Shown here: positions 37,060-46,085 of the stretch, one piece after another | Position numbering within the stretch: position 1 is the stretch's first letter | Layout of the letters: the number at the start of each line of letters is the position of its first letter | NCBI GenBank assembly: GCA_963666415.2 | Contig: CAXXPD010000003.1 | Location: forward strand, 2,914,001-2,978,000 | Direction of reading: 5' to 3' | From: Bin87 sp963666415 | Lineage (GTDB): Bacteria; Chloroflexota; Dehalococcoidia; Lucifugimonadales; UBA3495 | DNA: 64,000 bases | Program-made: the position numbers and the translations under genes | Notes under the pieces: generated by a model | Seen by the model: only the letters and a program-made list of their open reading frames with translations | Database searches by the model: none | What the model was told of the DNA's origin: nothing

Positions 37060-38513
37060 CTCGGCTTTGTACAATCAAGCGGCATAGGCTAGCGTGTCGA
37101 GCATCCTGTGGTACAAGAGGCGCGGGACTTTTATCGATTCGTGCTCGCGCTCGGACGGCATAAAAGTTCCCTGCTGCACCCAGAGGTGTCGTCTGACCAG
37201 GGCGATGGCGTCGGCGAAGGAAGGGCTGGTTTTGTCATACCACGCCGCGGTGCGCGGCGCCATGCCGCCACGCTGTTCGATCAGGATATCCGCTGCCAGC
37301 GTCACCACGCTGAACAGGCCAAAGAGCGCGGGGGTGGTTCGGGCGATGGCTCGTTCCGACCACTGGCGCTGGGTTTCCACGCCCAGGTGAGCCCGCAGCT
37401 CCTCAAAGGTCACCTCGACCTGCCAGCGCAGCAGATACCACTGCAGTATCCGCAGGGGTTCCGCCTCGGTGTCGGTGCATAGCAAAGCATAGGGCCCGCG
37501 GCGCTCCTCCAGGTATCTGATGACGACCCAACGTATGGGAAGGCGCGGCGGCCCGCCGTGGTACCACAGCGCCACGCCCGAAGCGAGCTCGACCATGGCG
37601 GTACTGCCGTCGGAACCGGTGGCACGGTAGGGAATCCATTGTGTAGCGGGATCGTCCAGCACCGCCGTGGGACTGGGCAATCGCGCGCCGACCACCCGGG
37701 GCCGCCCGATCTGGCCGGGCCGCCGCGGTGGCGCGGGCTGGTACCGGGACGCGTCCTTGCGCAGTTTGGTGACGACGACAATCGGCTTTGACATGTTCTG
37801 GCAATGCCGCAGGAACTCGCGCTTGGCGTAGCCGCCATCGGCCACCACCACCAGGTCCCGGTCCGGCAGCCACCGGCGCCGGCAGACCAGCATCTGCTGG
37901 GCGTAGTCGGTGACCGTCTTGTGCCGGCGGCCTTTGCGCCGGTCGTAGCGGGCCGACACCACCAGCGCGGTCAAAAACGGCAGCGCCCAGTGTCGACCCG
38001 CCCATCCGATACGCGTCAGCAACATCAGGCTCACCCATTGCAATCCGGGGGTCATCACCACCTGGTCGTCCGTGGACCGCACCGGATCCCGATACCGCCC
38101 CTTGGCCGCAATCTTCCGGCCCCAGCGTCGTTCCACCGTCTCGTCAATGCCGAACACCAACGGCTCGGTGGATGAACCAAGGCGCCCGGCCACCAGCAGC
38201 AACAGCACCCGGCTCAGTTGCAGCGGCGACCATCGGGCACGGTTGAGCACGTGGTGATAGATGGCGAAGTCGCCGTGCTGCTCAATCCCCAGGATGTTGA
38301 GGGCGGAGGACACGGTGCGTTTGCCGGGAGACAGGATCGCTCCCATGGCCAGGAGTTGGGCTTTGCGCCAGGTCCTGGGGTCAAACAGGTGCTCAAAGGG
38401 CAGCAGCAGGGTTACTATGACTGCGGGCAGGGTAGGCATACTCGACCTCTTGTGGTGATTTGGTCGAGCTTACCCTGTTCTTATAATTTATCTAGCTTTT
38501 GTACAAAGTCGAG
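37060..38513 (-). mobile_element. IS4/IS701-like element Q (1,454 bp)
   Basis: Ends CTCGGCTTTGTACAA and (reverse) CTCGACTTTGTACAA. Separated from element P by GGTCAGCGG (37051-37059) and from the type 2 element by TCAGCGG (38514-38520), i.e. copies of the same target. Complete. Confidence 0.85.
37075..38439 (-). CDS. IS4/IS701-like transposase (element Q)
   Basis: 454 residues, intact. DDE catalytic sites are VFGIDETVERR, VVVADGGYAKRE and QVEVTFEELRAHLGVETQRQ. N-terminal helical domain (LLPFEHLFDPRTWRKAQLLA). The DDE_5-like core and the LGVETQRQWS motif point to IS701; the 9-base target duplication is more like IS4 members. Likely active and the donor of element P. Confidence 0.88.
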   Translation of the reverse strand: MPTLPAVIVTLLLPFEHLFDPRTWRKAQLLAMGAILSPGKRTVSSALNILGIEQHGDFAIYHHVLNRARWSPLQLSRVLLLLVAGRLGSSTEPLVFGIDETVERRWGRKIAAKGRYRDPVRSTDDQVVMTPGLQWVSLMLLTRIGWAGRHWALPFLTALVVSARYDRRKGRRHKTVTDYAQQMLVCRRRWLPDRDLVVVADGGYAKREFLRHCQNMSKPIVVVTKLRKDASRYQPAPPRRPGQIGRPRVVGARLPSPTAVLDDPATQWIPYRATGSDGSTAMVELASGVALWYHGGPPRLPIRWVVIRYLEERRGPYALLCTDTEAEPLRILQWYLLRWQVEVTFEELRAHLGVETQRQWSERAIARTTPALFGLFSVVTLAADILIEQRGGMAPRTAAWYDKTSPSFADAIALVRRHLWVQQGTFMPSEREHESIKVPRLLYHRMLDTLAYAA

Positions 38514-39805
38514 TCAGCGGCGGACAGTGAAAAACCCTCGGACGCCAGCCACAAGTGGCGGCGCACCAGAGCGATGGCGTCCACGAAGGTCGGCGACGGC
38601 TTGGCGTACCAAGCCGCTGTACGATGGGCCGAGGGTCGTTGTTGCCGCAGCAGATGGGCCGCCAGGGTGGTCCATGAGAAGAGCCCCATCAGGATTGGCG
38701 TGGTGCGGGCAATGGCCCGGTCCGACCACTGGCGTTGGGTCTCCACGCCAAGGTGAGCCCGCACTTCCTGGAAGGTAACCTCCAGTTGCCAGCGCAGCAC
38801 AAACCATTCCAGGATCTGTGTCGGGTCCACGGCCAGGTCAGTGCACAGCAAAGCCTGTGTGGCGAATTCGCCCTGGGGGTCCCGAACCAAGACCCAGCGG
38901 ATGGGCACGGGCGGCTTGCCCGAGCGATACCAAACCGCCGTTTGCGAGGTGAGTTCCACCGTGCGGGTCGCGCCGTTGTACCAGGCTACCGCGGCGGTGG
39001 TCCAGTACAGACCGGGATGGTCGACGAGTAATTTCAGCGCGGGCAGCCGCCGGCCTTTCAGCGGGGGCCGACCGTTCCGGCCCGGCTGACGGGGCGGGGC
39101 CGGTTCATAGAGGGCGGCGTCCAGACGCAAGCGGGCGATGAGGGTAACGGGTTGAGCCAAGGATTGGCAGCAGTGGAGCAGGTCCAGTACGGCGTAGCCG
39201 CCGTCACCCACCAGCACCAGGGAGCGCTGCGGGAGCCAGCGGCGCAGTTGCAGGATCATCTGGCGGGCCCAGTCAGTGAGCTTTTTGTGGCGGCGTCCGC
39301 GCTGCCGGTAGTAGCGTGCCGAGGGCGCCAGCACGGTGAGGAAGGGCAAGGCCCAATAGCGTCCCGCCCAGGGAACCTGGCCCAGCCACATCAGGGAGAT
39401 CCAGCGCAGGCCACTGGCCTTGACCAGGTGGCTCCGGCTGGAACGCACCGCATCGCGGTAGATGCCCAGGGATTTGATTTTGGGGCCGCGGCGCCGTTCC
39501 AGGGTTTCGTCGATGCCGAAGACCAACGGGCCATCGCCCTGATCCAGGTGCTGGAGCAGCAGCAACAGTAGGATGCGAGCCGCCTGGCGGGGCGACCACA
39601 CCGCCCGATTGAGCACTTCATGGTAGCGGGCGTAGTCGCGGTGGTCGCTGCGGCCCATGACGCGCAGCGCCGCAGCCACGGTGCGTTGGCCTGGGGCCAG
39701 TATCGCGCCGACCAGCAGGATTTGGGCTTTCAGCCAGGTCGGGTTGCGAAACAGCGTGGCGAAGGGATGGAGTACGGGTAAAATTGCATCGGGCAGGGTG
39801 AGCAT
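38492..39805 (-). pseudogene. Type 2 IS4/IS701-like transposase, C-terminus cut off
   Basis: About 430 codons related to the Q transposase (FGIDETLERRRGPKI, LVGDGGYAVLD, EVTFQEVRAHLGVETQRQWS). After GFSLSAAD the frame runs into element Q and stops. Its true last 25 codons are at 34584-34650. The element's outer end, GGACTTTACGC reading inward, is at 39885, beside the CCAACC duplication (39886-39891). It had inserted in the prohead protease gene. Confidence 0.85.
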
Positions 39806-39885
39806 GGCTGGACCTTCTGTGGAAAGTGTGGTCCGGCCAGCTTACCCTGTCTTTATACTTTCCCTAAATTATGCGTAAAGTCCAG

Positions 39886-40194
39886 CCAACCGTCCAGCGC
39901 AACGGTATCGCCGTGCCGATCCACCTCCCCGGTGGATGCCACAAAAGTGAGAGCCCCGCCGGCATCGGATGCCTCCGGTTCACCATTGCGGAACTCGGCG
40001 CCAAACCCGCCCGGCCGTGCCATCGGAGCGTCCCCGCGTGTCATCGCCGTGGGTTGGGCCACCCATTTGCATACCACCGGCGCCTCGGCGATTCCCCGGC
40101 GATAGGCTTCCAGCGCCTGCAACAACTCCGCCCGGGTCTGCATCGACCCGATCGCGGGCGGCCAGCGATTGCGCCCACCCTGCTCGTCCATCAT
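39886..40194 (-). pseudogene. HK97-type prohead protease, N-terminal part
   Basis: 103 codons from the ATG at 40192-40194. A variable N-terminus leads into GALTFVASTGEVDRHGDTVA and LDGW, the opening strands of the capsid protease fold. The type 2 IS begins right after. The C-terminal part is inverted at 34667-35104. Confidence 0.82.
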
Positions 40195-40392
40195 ACAAAC
40201 CTCCTCATACGAACCCCCGAGGCCGGTACGATGCGACGCCAGCGTCCCACAGCAAAAAGCCAGTGGAAGCGACCCGGCGTCGGGTCAGTCCCACCGGCCA
40301 TGTCAACTTTGGATTTTCTCCAGACTACAAACGGGGAACCCGTAGCGTCAACCGGGCGGTGTCCTCATGTGTACCCAAATATGTATCCAATT

Positions 40393-40507
40393 TGTCATTG
40401 CGAGGAGCGTAGCGACGTGGCAAGCTCGATGAGGTTGAACGCACGTCGGGCAACCGCCGTCGCTACGACGACGAGCTTGCCAAGTCGCTATGCTCCTCGC
40501 AATGACA
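40393..40507. repeat. Long inverted repeat of the GTCATTGCGAGGAGC type
   Basis: Arms of about 35 bases (TGTCATTGCGAGGAGC, TAGCGAC, GGCAAGCTCG and their complements) around a roughly 45-base centre. Repeats with this arm sequence are widespread in several bacterial phyla, including Dehalococcoidia. A non-autonomous transposable or RNA-hairpin repeat. The rest of 40195-40561 holds no gene. Confidence 0.8.
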
Positions 40508-40561
40508 GTTTAAGTGGGTACGCGTGACTGCGGTGTCAGTACAAAGAGCGCTCCGTATCAG

Positions 40562-41299
40562 TTATGCAGACGCCTCGCCCAGGTTGATCGTGTCGGCTGC
40601 CCTGTGGACATGAGCGTCAGCCGACGTGGCAAGGGCTTCCAACGATTGTTCGCCGATGATTGCCTGTATGCAAGCCTCGGAACCACCTACATAGGTCGTA
40701 TTCAGATCGATATCCGTGGCCACGCACCAACTTCGATCCTCTGGCCACCAGATGTTCGGAGGGTGCGACCGGAAGTGGTTGAAGAACGACCCGATGGCCG
40801 TGAGGGGCCCTTCGTACAGGAGATATTCTCTCCGCACTCCGTCAAACCTCTGGGCTGCAATGACATCCGGGGGCGGGGTCTGCGGAATGCCGCCCGAGGT
40901 GGTTAGCAATGTCATTGCGCCCGGTGAATACTGTCCGAAACCGTCCCAAATGCCGAAATAGCAATGCTGGGGCGTCCTGGTGAAATCGGACAGCAGAACC
41001 GCCAGTGCGCGGGCGTCTTGCTCATCCATCTGATCTTCCATCGGCTCCTGGAGCCAGGGACGCGCGCCGGCCCCGGCCCCGTACCCAGGTTTCGGAGCGC
41101 TGATACCTTCAAAGGCCATCAGCGGATGGGCGACGGAGCCGGCCCACGCCGCCACCTCAGACCACCGCACCCGCCGTTTATCTTCCCCGCTCGCCGGGTG
41201 AAATAACCGCCCGTACGCGGCGTAACCCCGGGGCACCAGGGCATCGACGTGGGCGAAATTGTTGCTCAGCCCTTCTTCCACCCAGCACGCCGCCGACAC
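40562..41299 (-). CDS. Conserved hypothetical protein, 245 aa
   Basis: Starts at GTG 41297-41299, although the frame is open about 17 codons further. The motif ALVPRGYAAYGRLFHPASG near the start and the EDRSWCVATDIDLNTTYVGG segment near the end recur in a family of uncharacterised proteins that I associate with Actinobacteria and Chloroflexota. Central YFGIWDGFG. Soluble, no signal peptide. Function unknown. The next 208 bases to nadB hold nothing recognised. Confidence 0.65.
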   Translation of the reverse strand: MSAACWVEEGLSNNFAHVDALVPRGYAAYGRLFHPASGEDKRRVRWSEVAAWAGSVAHPLMAFEGISAPKPGYGAGAGARPWLQEPMEDQMDEQDARALAVLLSDFTRTPQHCYFGIWDGFGQYSPGAMTLLTTSGGIPQTPPPDVIAAQRFDGVRREYLLYEGPLTAIGSFFNHFRSHPPNIWWPEDRSWCVATDIDLNTTYVGGSEACIQAIIGEQSLEALATSADAHVHRAADTINLGEASA

Positions 41300-41507
41300 G
41301 TCAATCAGAAATGTAACGCCCGGTGGATGGAAACTCTGCGGCAGCTGGTTCGTAATATTACCCCGCGCCTAAATTATCCCACCGGCATCCCATCCCACGG
41401 TCCGCCCTGGCGGGAGCTGGGTGCCTGCCCGTCGTTCCCACACCGGCCGGCACCCAGGGTACCTCATCGGCAACGGCGCTCGTGGGGCGCGACACGCTTC
41501 CAGAAGG

Positions 41508-43142
41508 CTACGTTCGGGAGCGTGCTCTGCCCAAAACAATATGCCGCTGCCAGTCCCCTGCGGTGTCTGGAAAATCGGAACGGTAATGCGCCCCCCGGCT
41601 CTCTCGCCGCGCCAGGGCCGACTCGACAATCAGCCGCGCCACCGTCAGCATATTGCGCAGCACGTAATCGTCGGCAGTCTCCGGCGCCGGCGTCGTGCGC
41701 TGCCACAGGTTCAGGATGCGGGCCGACAGCAGCAGTCGCGTCCCGTTGCGGGTAATGCCTACGTTGCGCCACATCAGGCTTTGCAGGTTGTCGCGGCTGC
41801 GCTCCGGTATGGAGGCGCAAACCATTGCCCGGTCGGCCAGATCGACCCGGAGGTGCTGCTCGGACGCATCGTGCGGCGCATATTCGGGAGCGTTGCCCAA
41901 GCTGCATTCCACCAGGCGTTGGGAAAAGACCAGGGTGTCCAGCAGAGAGTTGCTGGCCAGCCGGTTGGCCCCGTGGACGGCGGAACAGGCTACTTCGCCG
42001 CAGGCGTACAGACCGGAAATGTTGGTGCGGCCCCAGGTATCAATGTGGATGCCGCCCATCATGTAGTGGGCGGCGGGGGCTACCGGGATCGGCTCGCGGG
42101 TAATGTCCACGCCATATTCCAGGCACTGCGCGTAGATGGTGGGGAAGCGGCCGGCAACCGTGGACCGGGGCAGGTGGGAGATGTCGAGCGTCACGGGTTT
42201 GCCTTCGGACTGCTCCATTTCGGCGGCAATGGCGCGAGACACGACGTCCCGCGGCGCCAGGTCCGCCATCGGGTGGTAGTCGGCCATAAAAGGAAAGCCG
42301 GCCGCGTTGCGCAGGATGGCTCCCTCACCCCGCATCGCCTCAGACAGCAGGAATGTTGGCGCGCCGGGCAGCCACAGGGCGGTCGGATGGAACTGGTAGA
42401 ACTCCATATCCATCACGTCGGCGCCGGCCAGAAACCCCAGCGCCACGCCGTCGCCGGTGGCCACTTCTGGGTTGGTGGTGTACTCGTACAGGCGCCCGGC
42501 CCCGCCGGTGCTAACCACCACCACCGAACTTCGGAACGCGCGGATCGACCCGCCGTCATCGCCTATCGTCTCCACCCCCAACACTGCGCCGCCGTCCACG
42601 CAGATGCTGATGGCATGCGTGAACTCCATCACGGTGATGCGGGGTGAAGACCGTACCCGGTCCGCGAGTGTGTCTTCGATGTGCTGGCCGGTAGCGTCGC
42701 CGCCGGCGTGCAGGATGCGGGGCAGGCTGTGCGCGCCCTCCCGACCCAGCGCAATCTCGCCGTGGATGGTGTCGAAGGGGACGCCCCACTGGATCAGGCT
42801 GGCGATGCTGTCTGGGCCCTGGCCGGTCAACACGGCGACGGCGGCGGGGTCGCACAGGCCCGCCCCCGCATCCAAGGTGTCGCGCTGGTGCAGCGTCGGC
42901 GAGTCGCCCGGCCCGATGGCAGCGGCGATACCACCCTGGGCATAGCGGCTGTTGCAGTCGTCGATGCGGCCTTTGGTTATCACCAGTACGCTACCGTGAT
43001 TGGCCGCCAGCAGCGCGGTGTTCAGGCCGGCGATACCACTGCCGATGATGATGTAGTCGTAAGCCGATTCTGGTGATGCGGGTTCGGATATGGCAGAAGA
43101 GTTGGTCACTTTAACGTTGGTACTCCGGAAACGTTGGTACAC
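41508..43142 (-). CDS. nadB: L-aspartate oxidase
   Basis: FAD enzyme that oxidises L-aspartate to iminoaspartate, first step of de novo NAD synthesis with NadA. 544 residues. FAD site YDYIIIGSGIAGLNTALLAA (about 30), SRYAQGGIAAAIG, HRE-region equivalents GREGAHSLPRILHAGGDATG, HPTALWLPG, MRGEGAILRN, RDVVSRAIAAEM and the C-terminal CGEVACSAVHGANRLASNSL. Distinguished from succinate dehydrogenase by length and the NadB-type C-terminus. Intact; the first of the well-preserved chromosomal genes to the right of the mobile block. nadA and nadC are not in the window. Confidence 0.92.
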   Translation of the reverse strand: MYQRFRSTNVKVTNSSAISEPASPESAYDYIIIGSGIAGLNTALLAANHGSVLVITKGRIDDCNSRYAQGGIAAAIGPGDSPTLHQRDTLDAGAGLCDPAAVAVLTGQGPDSIASLIQWGVPFDTIHGEIALGREGAHSLPRILHAGGDATGQHIEDTLADRVRSSPRITVMEFTHAISICVDGGAVLGVETIGDDGGSIRAFRSSVVVVSTGGAGRLYEYTTNPEVATGDGVALGFLAGADVMDMEFYQFHPTALWLPGAPTFLLSEAMRGEGAILRNAAGFPFMADYHPMADLAPRDVVSRAIAAEMEQSEGKPVTLDISHLPRSTVAGRFPTIYAQCLEYGVDITREPIPVAPAAHYMMGGIHIDTWGRTNISGLYACGEVACSAVHGANRLASNSLLDTLVFSQRLVECSLGNAPEYAPHDASEQHLRVDLADRAMVCASIPERSRDNLQSLMWRNVGITRNGTRLLLSARILNLWQRTTPAPETADDYVLRNMLTVARLIVESALARRESRGAHYRSDFPDTAGDWQRHIVLGRARSRT

Positions 43143-43237
43143 CGGAGCAAACCGGTCTGTAAATTCAGGGCCGGAGCGTCACCAGGTAACGCTCCGGCCT
43201 CAGTGGGGACGATAGCTGATTGTGGACGGCAGTCGGT

Positions 43238-43726
43238 TTAGTCGTCGTCGCCGACCGCAACCGGCTCTTCGATGGGATCCAGCTGCCAGTGGAAATTGCC
43301 TTCGAACAGGAAGCCTTCCCGGTTACCCCATTCCGACTCGGGCGCTTCGTAGTAAATCTCGATCTCGTTGTCGTCCGGATCGTAGATGTAGACGCCCATG
43401 GAGATACCGTGGTCGCCCAGCCGCTTGATGCGGACGCCGTGGTCCTTACAGCGCTCGTACAGTTCCTTCAAATCGCGGAAGGAGTTCATCTGCCAGGCCA
43501 TGTGCGCCAGGCCGACGCGGCGATCTTCGGGACCGGGCGCGTCCATTCCCAGCGGAACCAGGGCCAGCTCGTGGGACATGGTGGTGTTCGCAGAAAGGAA
43601 GGTCATGCCGCCGGGCCGGGCCGTCATGACCGTGAGCCCGAGCACGTTGGTGTAAAAATCAACGCTACGTTCTATGTCGCGAACCTTGATGACCAGATGG
43701 CCGAGTTGCCTCGGTGTGTGGGACAT
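43238..43726 (-). CDS. VOC-family extradiol dioxygenase/glyoxalase-like protein
   Basis: 162 residues from the ATG at 43724-43726, with GGAGG eight bases upstream. A vicinal-oxygen-chelate fold is shown by LGHLVIKVRDIERSVDFYTN (metal His), a central VGLAHMAWQM (second His) and YIYDPDDNEIEIYYE (Glu). The GVYIYDPDDNEIE pattern and the length fit catechol-2,3-dioxygenase-like proteins with a single VOC pair. The substrate cannot be read from sequence. Intact. Confidence 0.82.
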   Translation of the reverse strand: MSHTPRQLGHLVIKVRDIERSVDFYTNVLGLTVMTARPGGMTFLSANTTMSHELALVPLGMDAPGPEDRRVGLAHMAWQMNSFRDLKELYERCKDHGVRIKRLGDHGISMGVYIYDPDDNEIEIYYEAPESEWGNREGFLFEGNFHWQLDPIEEPVAVGDDD

Positions 43727-43994
43727 AATAGTACCTCCGTTTCGGGTTTTCGGCTCCGGGACGTCGTTGCCATGAGACATCTTTGCCGTGAAGGGCGACG
43801 CCCAAGTTTGAGAATTGTCGGCATTATATCGCACCGGGGCTATGGTGTGCATCGTTCGGATTATGGTAAATATGTTCCCGTATTCCAAGCCATTTGCCAT
43901 TCGATTCATTTAGTATAGTAATACACTTGCCGTAACGATCGGCTTTCAGGCAAACTGGCGCCGCTCGCGCTCACCGGTTGCAGCTGAACCGCTT

Positions 43995-45767
43995 ATGACC
44001 GACTCGACACGACCAATTTCGAACACCACCGCGAAATCCGACGGCGCGGCGTCATCCAACGGGAACGGACACGCGGAATATGGACACGCCAGCGACGGAA
44101 CAGGCGGCAACAACCGTGGCGGCGGCGGCAATAACGGCGCTGGCCTGGTGTTCAAGCAGGCCGATCAGGATTGGGAATTTGAAGAAATCTCCCAACTCAA
44201 CTACGCATCCTTCGTCGAAGAGGTGCCGCAGCACCCTTCCAACGACGACCGCACCCTGATTGACCGGTTCCACCGGGAGAACACCTATTTTATCTGCCGC
44301 CGCGAAAGCGAACTGGTGGGTATGGTGTGCGTCCGCGACCGCCGACCCTTCTCCCTTGACGAGAAACTGGGAAACCTGGAACAGTATTTGCCCCCGGCCA
44401 AAGATGCCAGGCTGTGCGAGGTCAGGCTGCTGGCGGTGCGCCCCGATATGCGCCGCACCCGTGTGTTGCAAGGTTTGCTGACCATGATGGCGCGGTATTG
44501 CCAGGAAGGTGGGTTTGACTATGTGGTGATGTCGGGGCGAGTTTCGCAACAACCGCTGTACCGCCACATCGGGTTCATCCCCTTCGGCCCCGTGGTGGGG
44601 AACGACAGCGCCCCGTACCAGCCCATGTATCGGCCGGTGGGCAACGTTGCAATGGAGTTTGCCGGCCAGTTTCACGACGCGGTATCCGCACCCGAAGGCG
44701 CGCCGGTTATCCTCACTCCCGGACCGGTTGCAATGCCGGCCGCGGTGGTGCAGGCATTCCAGCATCCCCCCAAGTCGCATCGGTCACCGGAATTCGCGGA
44801 AATGATGCTGAGGGTGCGGCGGCGGATGTGTCAGTTGACCGGAGCCAACCATGCTGCGGTCATGGTAGGCTCCGGAACGATGGCCAACGATGTGGTCGCC
44901 GCCCAATTGTCCCGGATGGACGTCCCCGGCGTAATCGTAGCTGCCGGCGAGTTTGGCGGTCGCCTTTTCGACCACGCCAACCGCATGGGGCTGCGTTTCA
45001 CGGCAGTGGAGCACGAGTGGGGCACACCGCTGGATTACAGCCGGATTGACGCCGCGCTAGCCGCCCAACCTGGTGGCTGGTTGTGGACCGTCCACTGCGA
45101 AACCTCCACCGGCGCACTGGCCGACCTGTCCCGGCTCAAAGCGATTTGCCAGCGGCACGGCGCGCGTCTAGCGCTGGATTGCATCAGCAGCTTTGGCGCC
45201 ACAGCGGTTGACCTGCGCGGAGTCTGGCTCGCCAGCGCCGCTAGCGGCAAGGGCATGGCGGCCTATCCCGGTTTGGGGCTGGTGTTCTGCGCCGAGCGTC
45301 CCCAACCCGATGGGGCCTTGCCGCGCTACCTGGATTTGGGGCTGCACTGCGGCAGCTCCGCCAACGATACCGTTCCGTTCACGCTGTCGTCCAATCTGCT
45401 GGCGGCCCTCGACGCCGGGTTGCAACGGCAGTCGCCAGAACTGCTGGCGGGCATTGAAGCAGACGGCCTCTGGATTCGCCAACGACTCCGTGCGCTGGGC
45501 TTCACGCTGGTGGCGGCGGAACACGAGAGCATGGGCGCGGTTACCACGATAGCCCTGCTGCCGGCAGAGCTGGACGCCAGTGAGCTGGGTCTGGCGCTGG
45601 AATCCCACGGCTTTTACACATCTTACGCCAGCGGCTACCTGCGCGATCGCAACTGGTTGCAAATCTGCCTCATGGGAGAGGTGTCCCGCGAACAGCTGGA
45701 ACGGCTGATTCCCGTCCTGGCCGCCCACCAGGCCAGCCACCAACCCCAAAAATCCGCCCTGCCCTAA
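43995..45767 (+). CDS. GNAT acetyltransferase-class V aminotransferase fusion
   Basis: 590 residues. About 1-45 are low-complexity Gly/Asn-rich. About 55-205 form a GNAT fold (MVCVRDRRPFSLDEKLGNLE, then LLAVRPDMRRTRVLQGLLTM as the acetyl-CoA loop). From about 235 a complete class V aminotransferase follows: ILTPGPVAMPAAVVQAFQHP, GSGTMANDVV, HCETSTGALADL, LDCISSFGA (Asp for the pyridoxal ring) and SAASGKGMAAYPGL with the Schiff-base Lys. Serine- or alanine-glyoxylate-type activity is plausible. The fusion suggests acetylation and transamination of related amine substrates, which is inference. No promoter was identified. Confidence 0.85.
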   Translation: MTDSTRPISNTTAKSDGAASSNGNGHAEYGHASDGTGGNNRGGGGNNGAGLVFKQADQDWEFEEISQLNYASFVEEVPQHPSNDDRTLIDRFHRENTYFICRRESELVGMVCVRDRRPFSLDEKLGNLEQYLPPAKDARLCEVRLLAVRPDMRRTRVLQGLLTMMARYCQEGGFDYVVMSGRVSQQPLYRHIGFIPFGPVVGNDSAPYQPMYRPVGNVAMEFAGQFHDAVSAPEGAPVILTPGPVAMPAAVVQAFQHPPKSHRSPEFAEMMLRVRRRMCQLTGANHAAVMVGSGTMANDVVAAQLSRMDVPGVIVAAGEFGGRLFDHANRMGLRFTAVEHEWGTPLDYSRIDAALAAQPGGWLWTVHCETSTGALADLSRLKAICQRHGARLALDCISSFGATAVDLRGVWLASAASGKGMAAYPGLGLVFCAERPQPDGALPRYLDLGLHCGSSANDTVPFTLSSNLLAALDAGLQRQSPELLAGIEADGLWIRQRLRALGFTLVAAEHESMGAVTTIALLPAELDASELGLALESHGFYTSYASGYLRDRNWLQICLMGEVSREQLERLIPVLAAHQASHQPQKSALP

Positions 45768-46085
45768 CCGGAGTCCCTGCCGCGCTCCCGGCCACCAGCC
45801 CACATCCTGACCCGGCGGAGGACATATCCGCCATGCGATTTCGACTCGGTTCGGCCGTTATGCAGGCTGCTTATGATCTAATAGGACAACATCTCGGCGA
45901 TTTTCTGAGGCATTTGCCAGCCCGTTTTGTCCTGAAATTCGGTGATGTCATCGTAATCATTATGGAAAGACCGAGCAATGTCGCAACCCATGCCCTCAGC
46001 CGTAGCGAGGTCTTGCATAGCATTTTCCCATTCGCCCAGATGCAACCAAGACTCGCCTCTATTGGCGAAAGTAGCAGCTCTGTCG

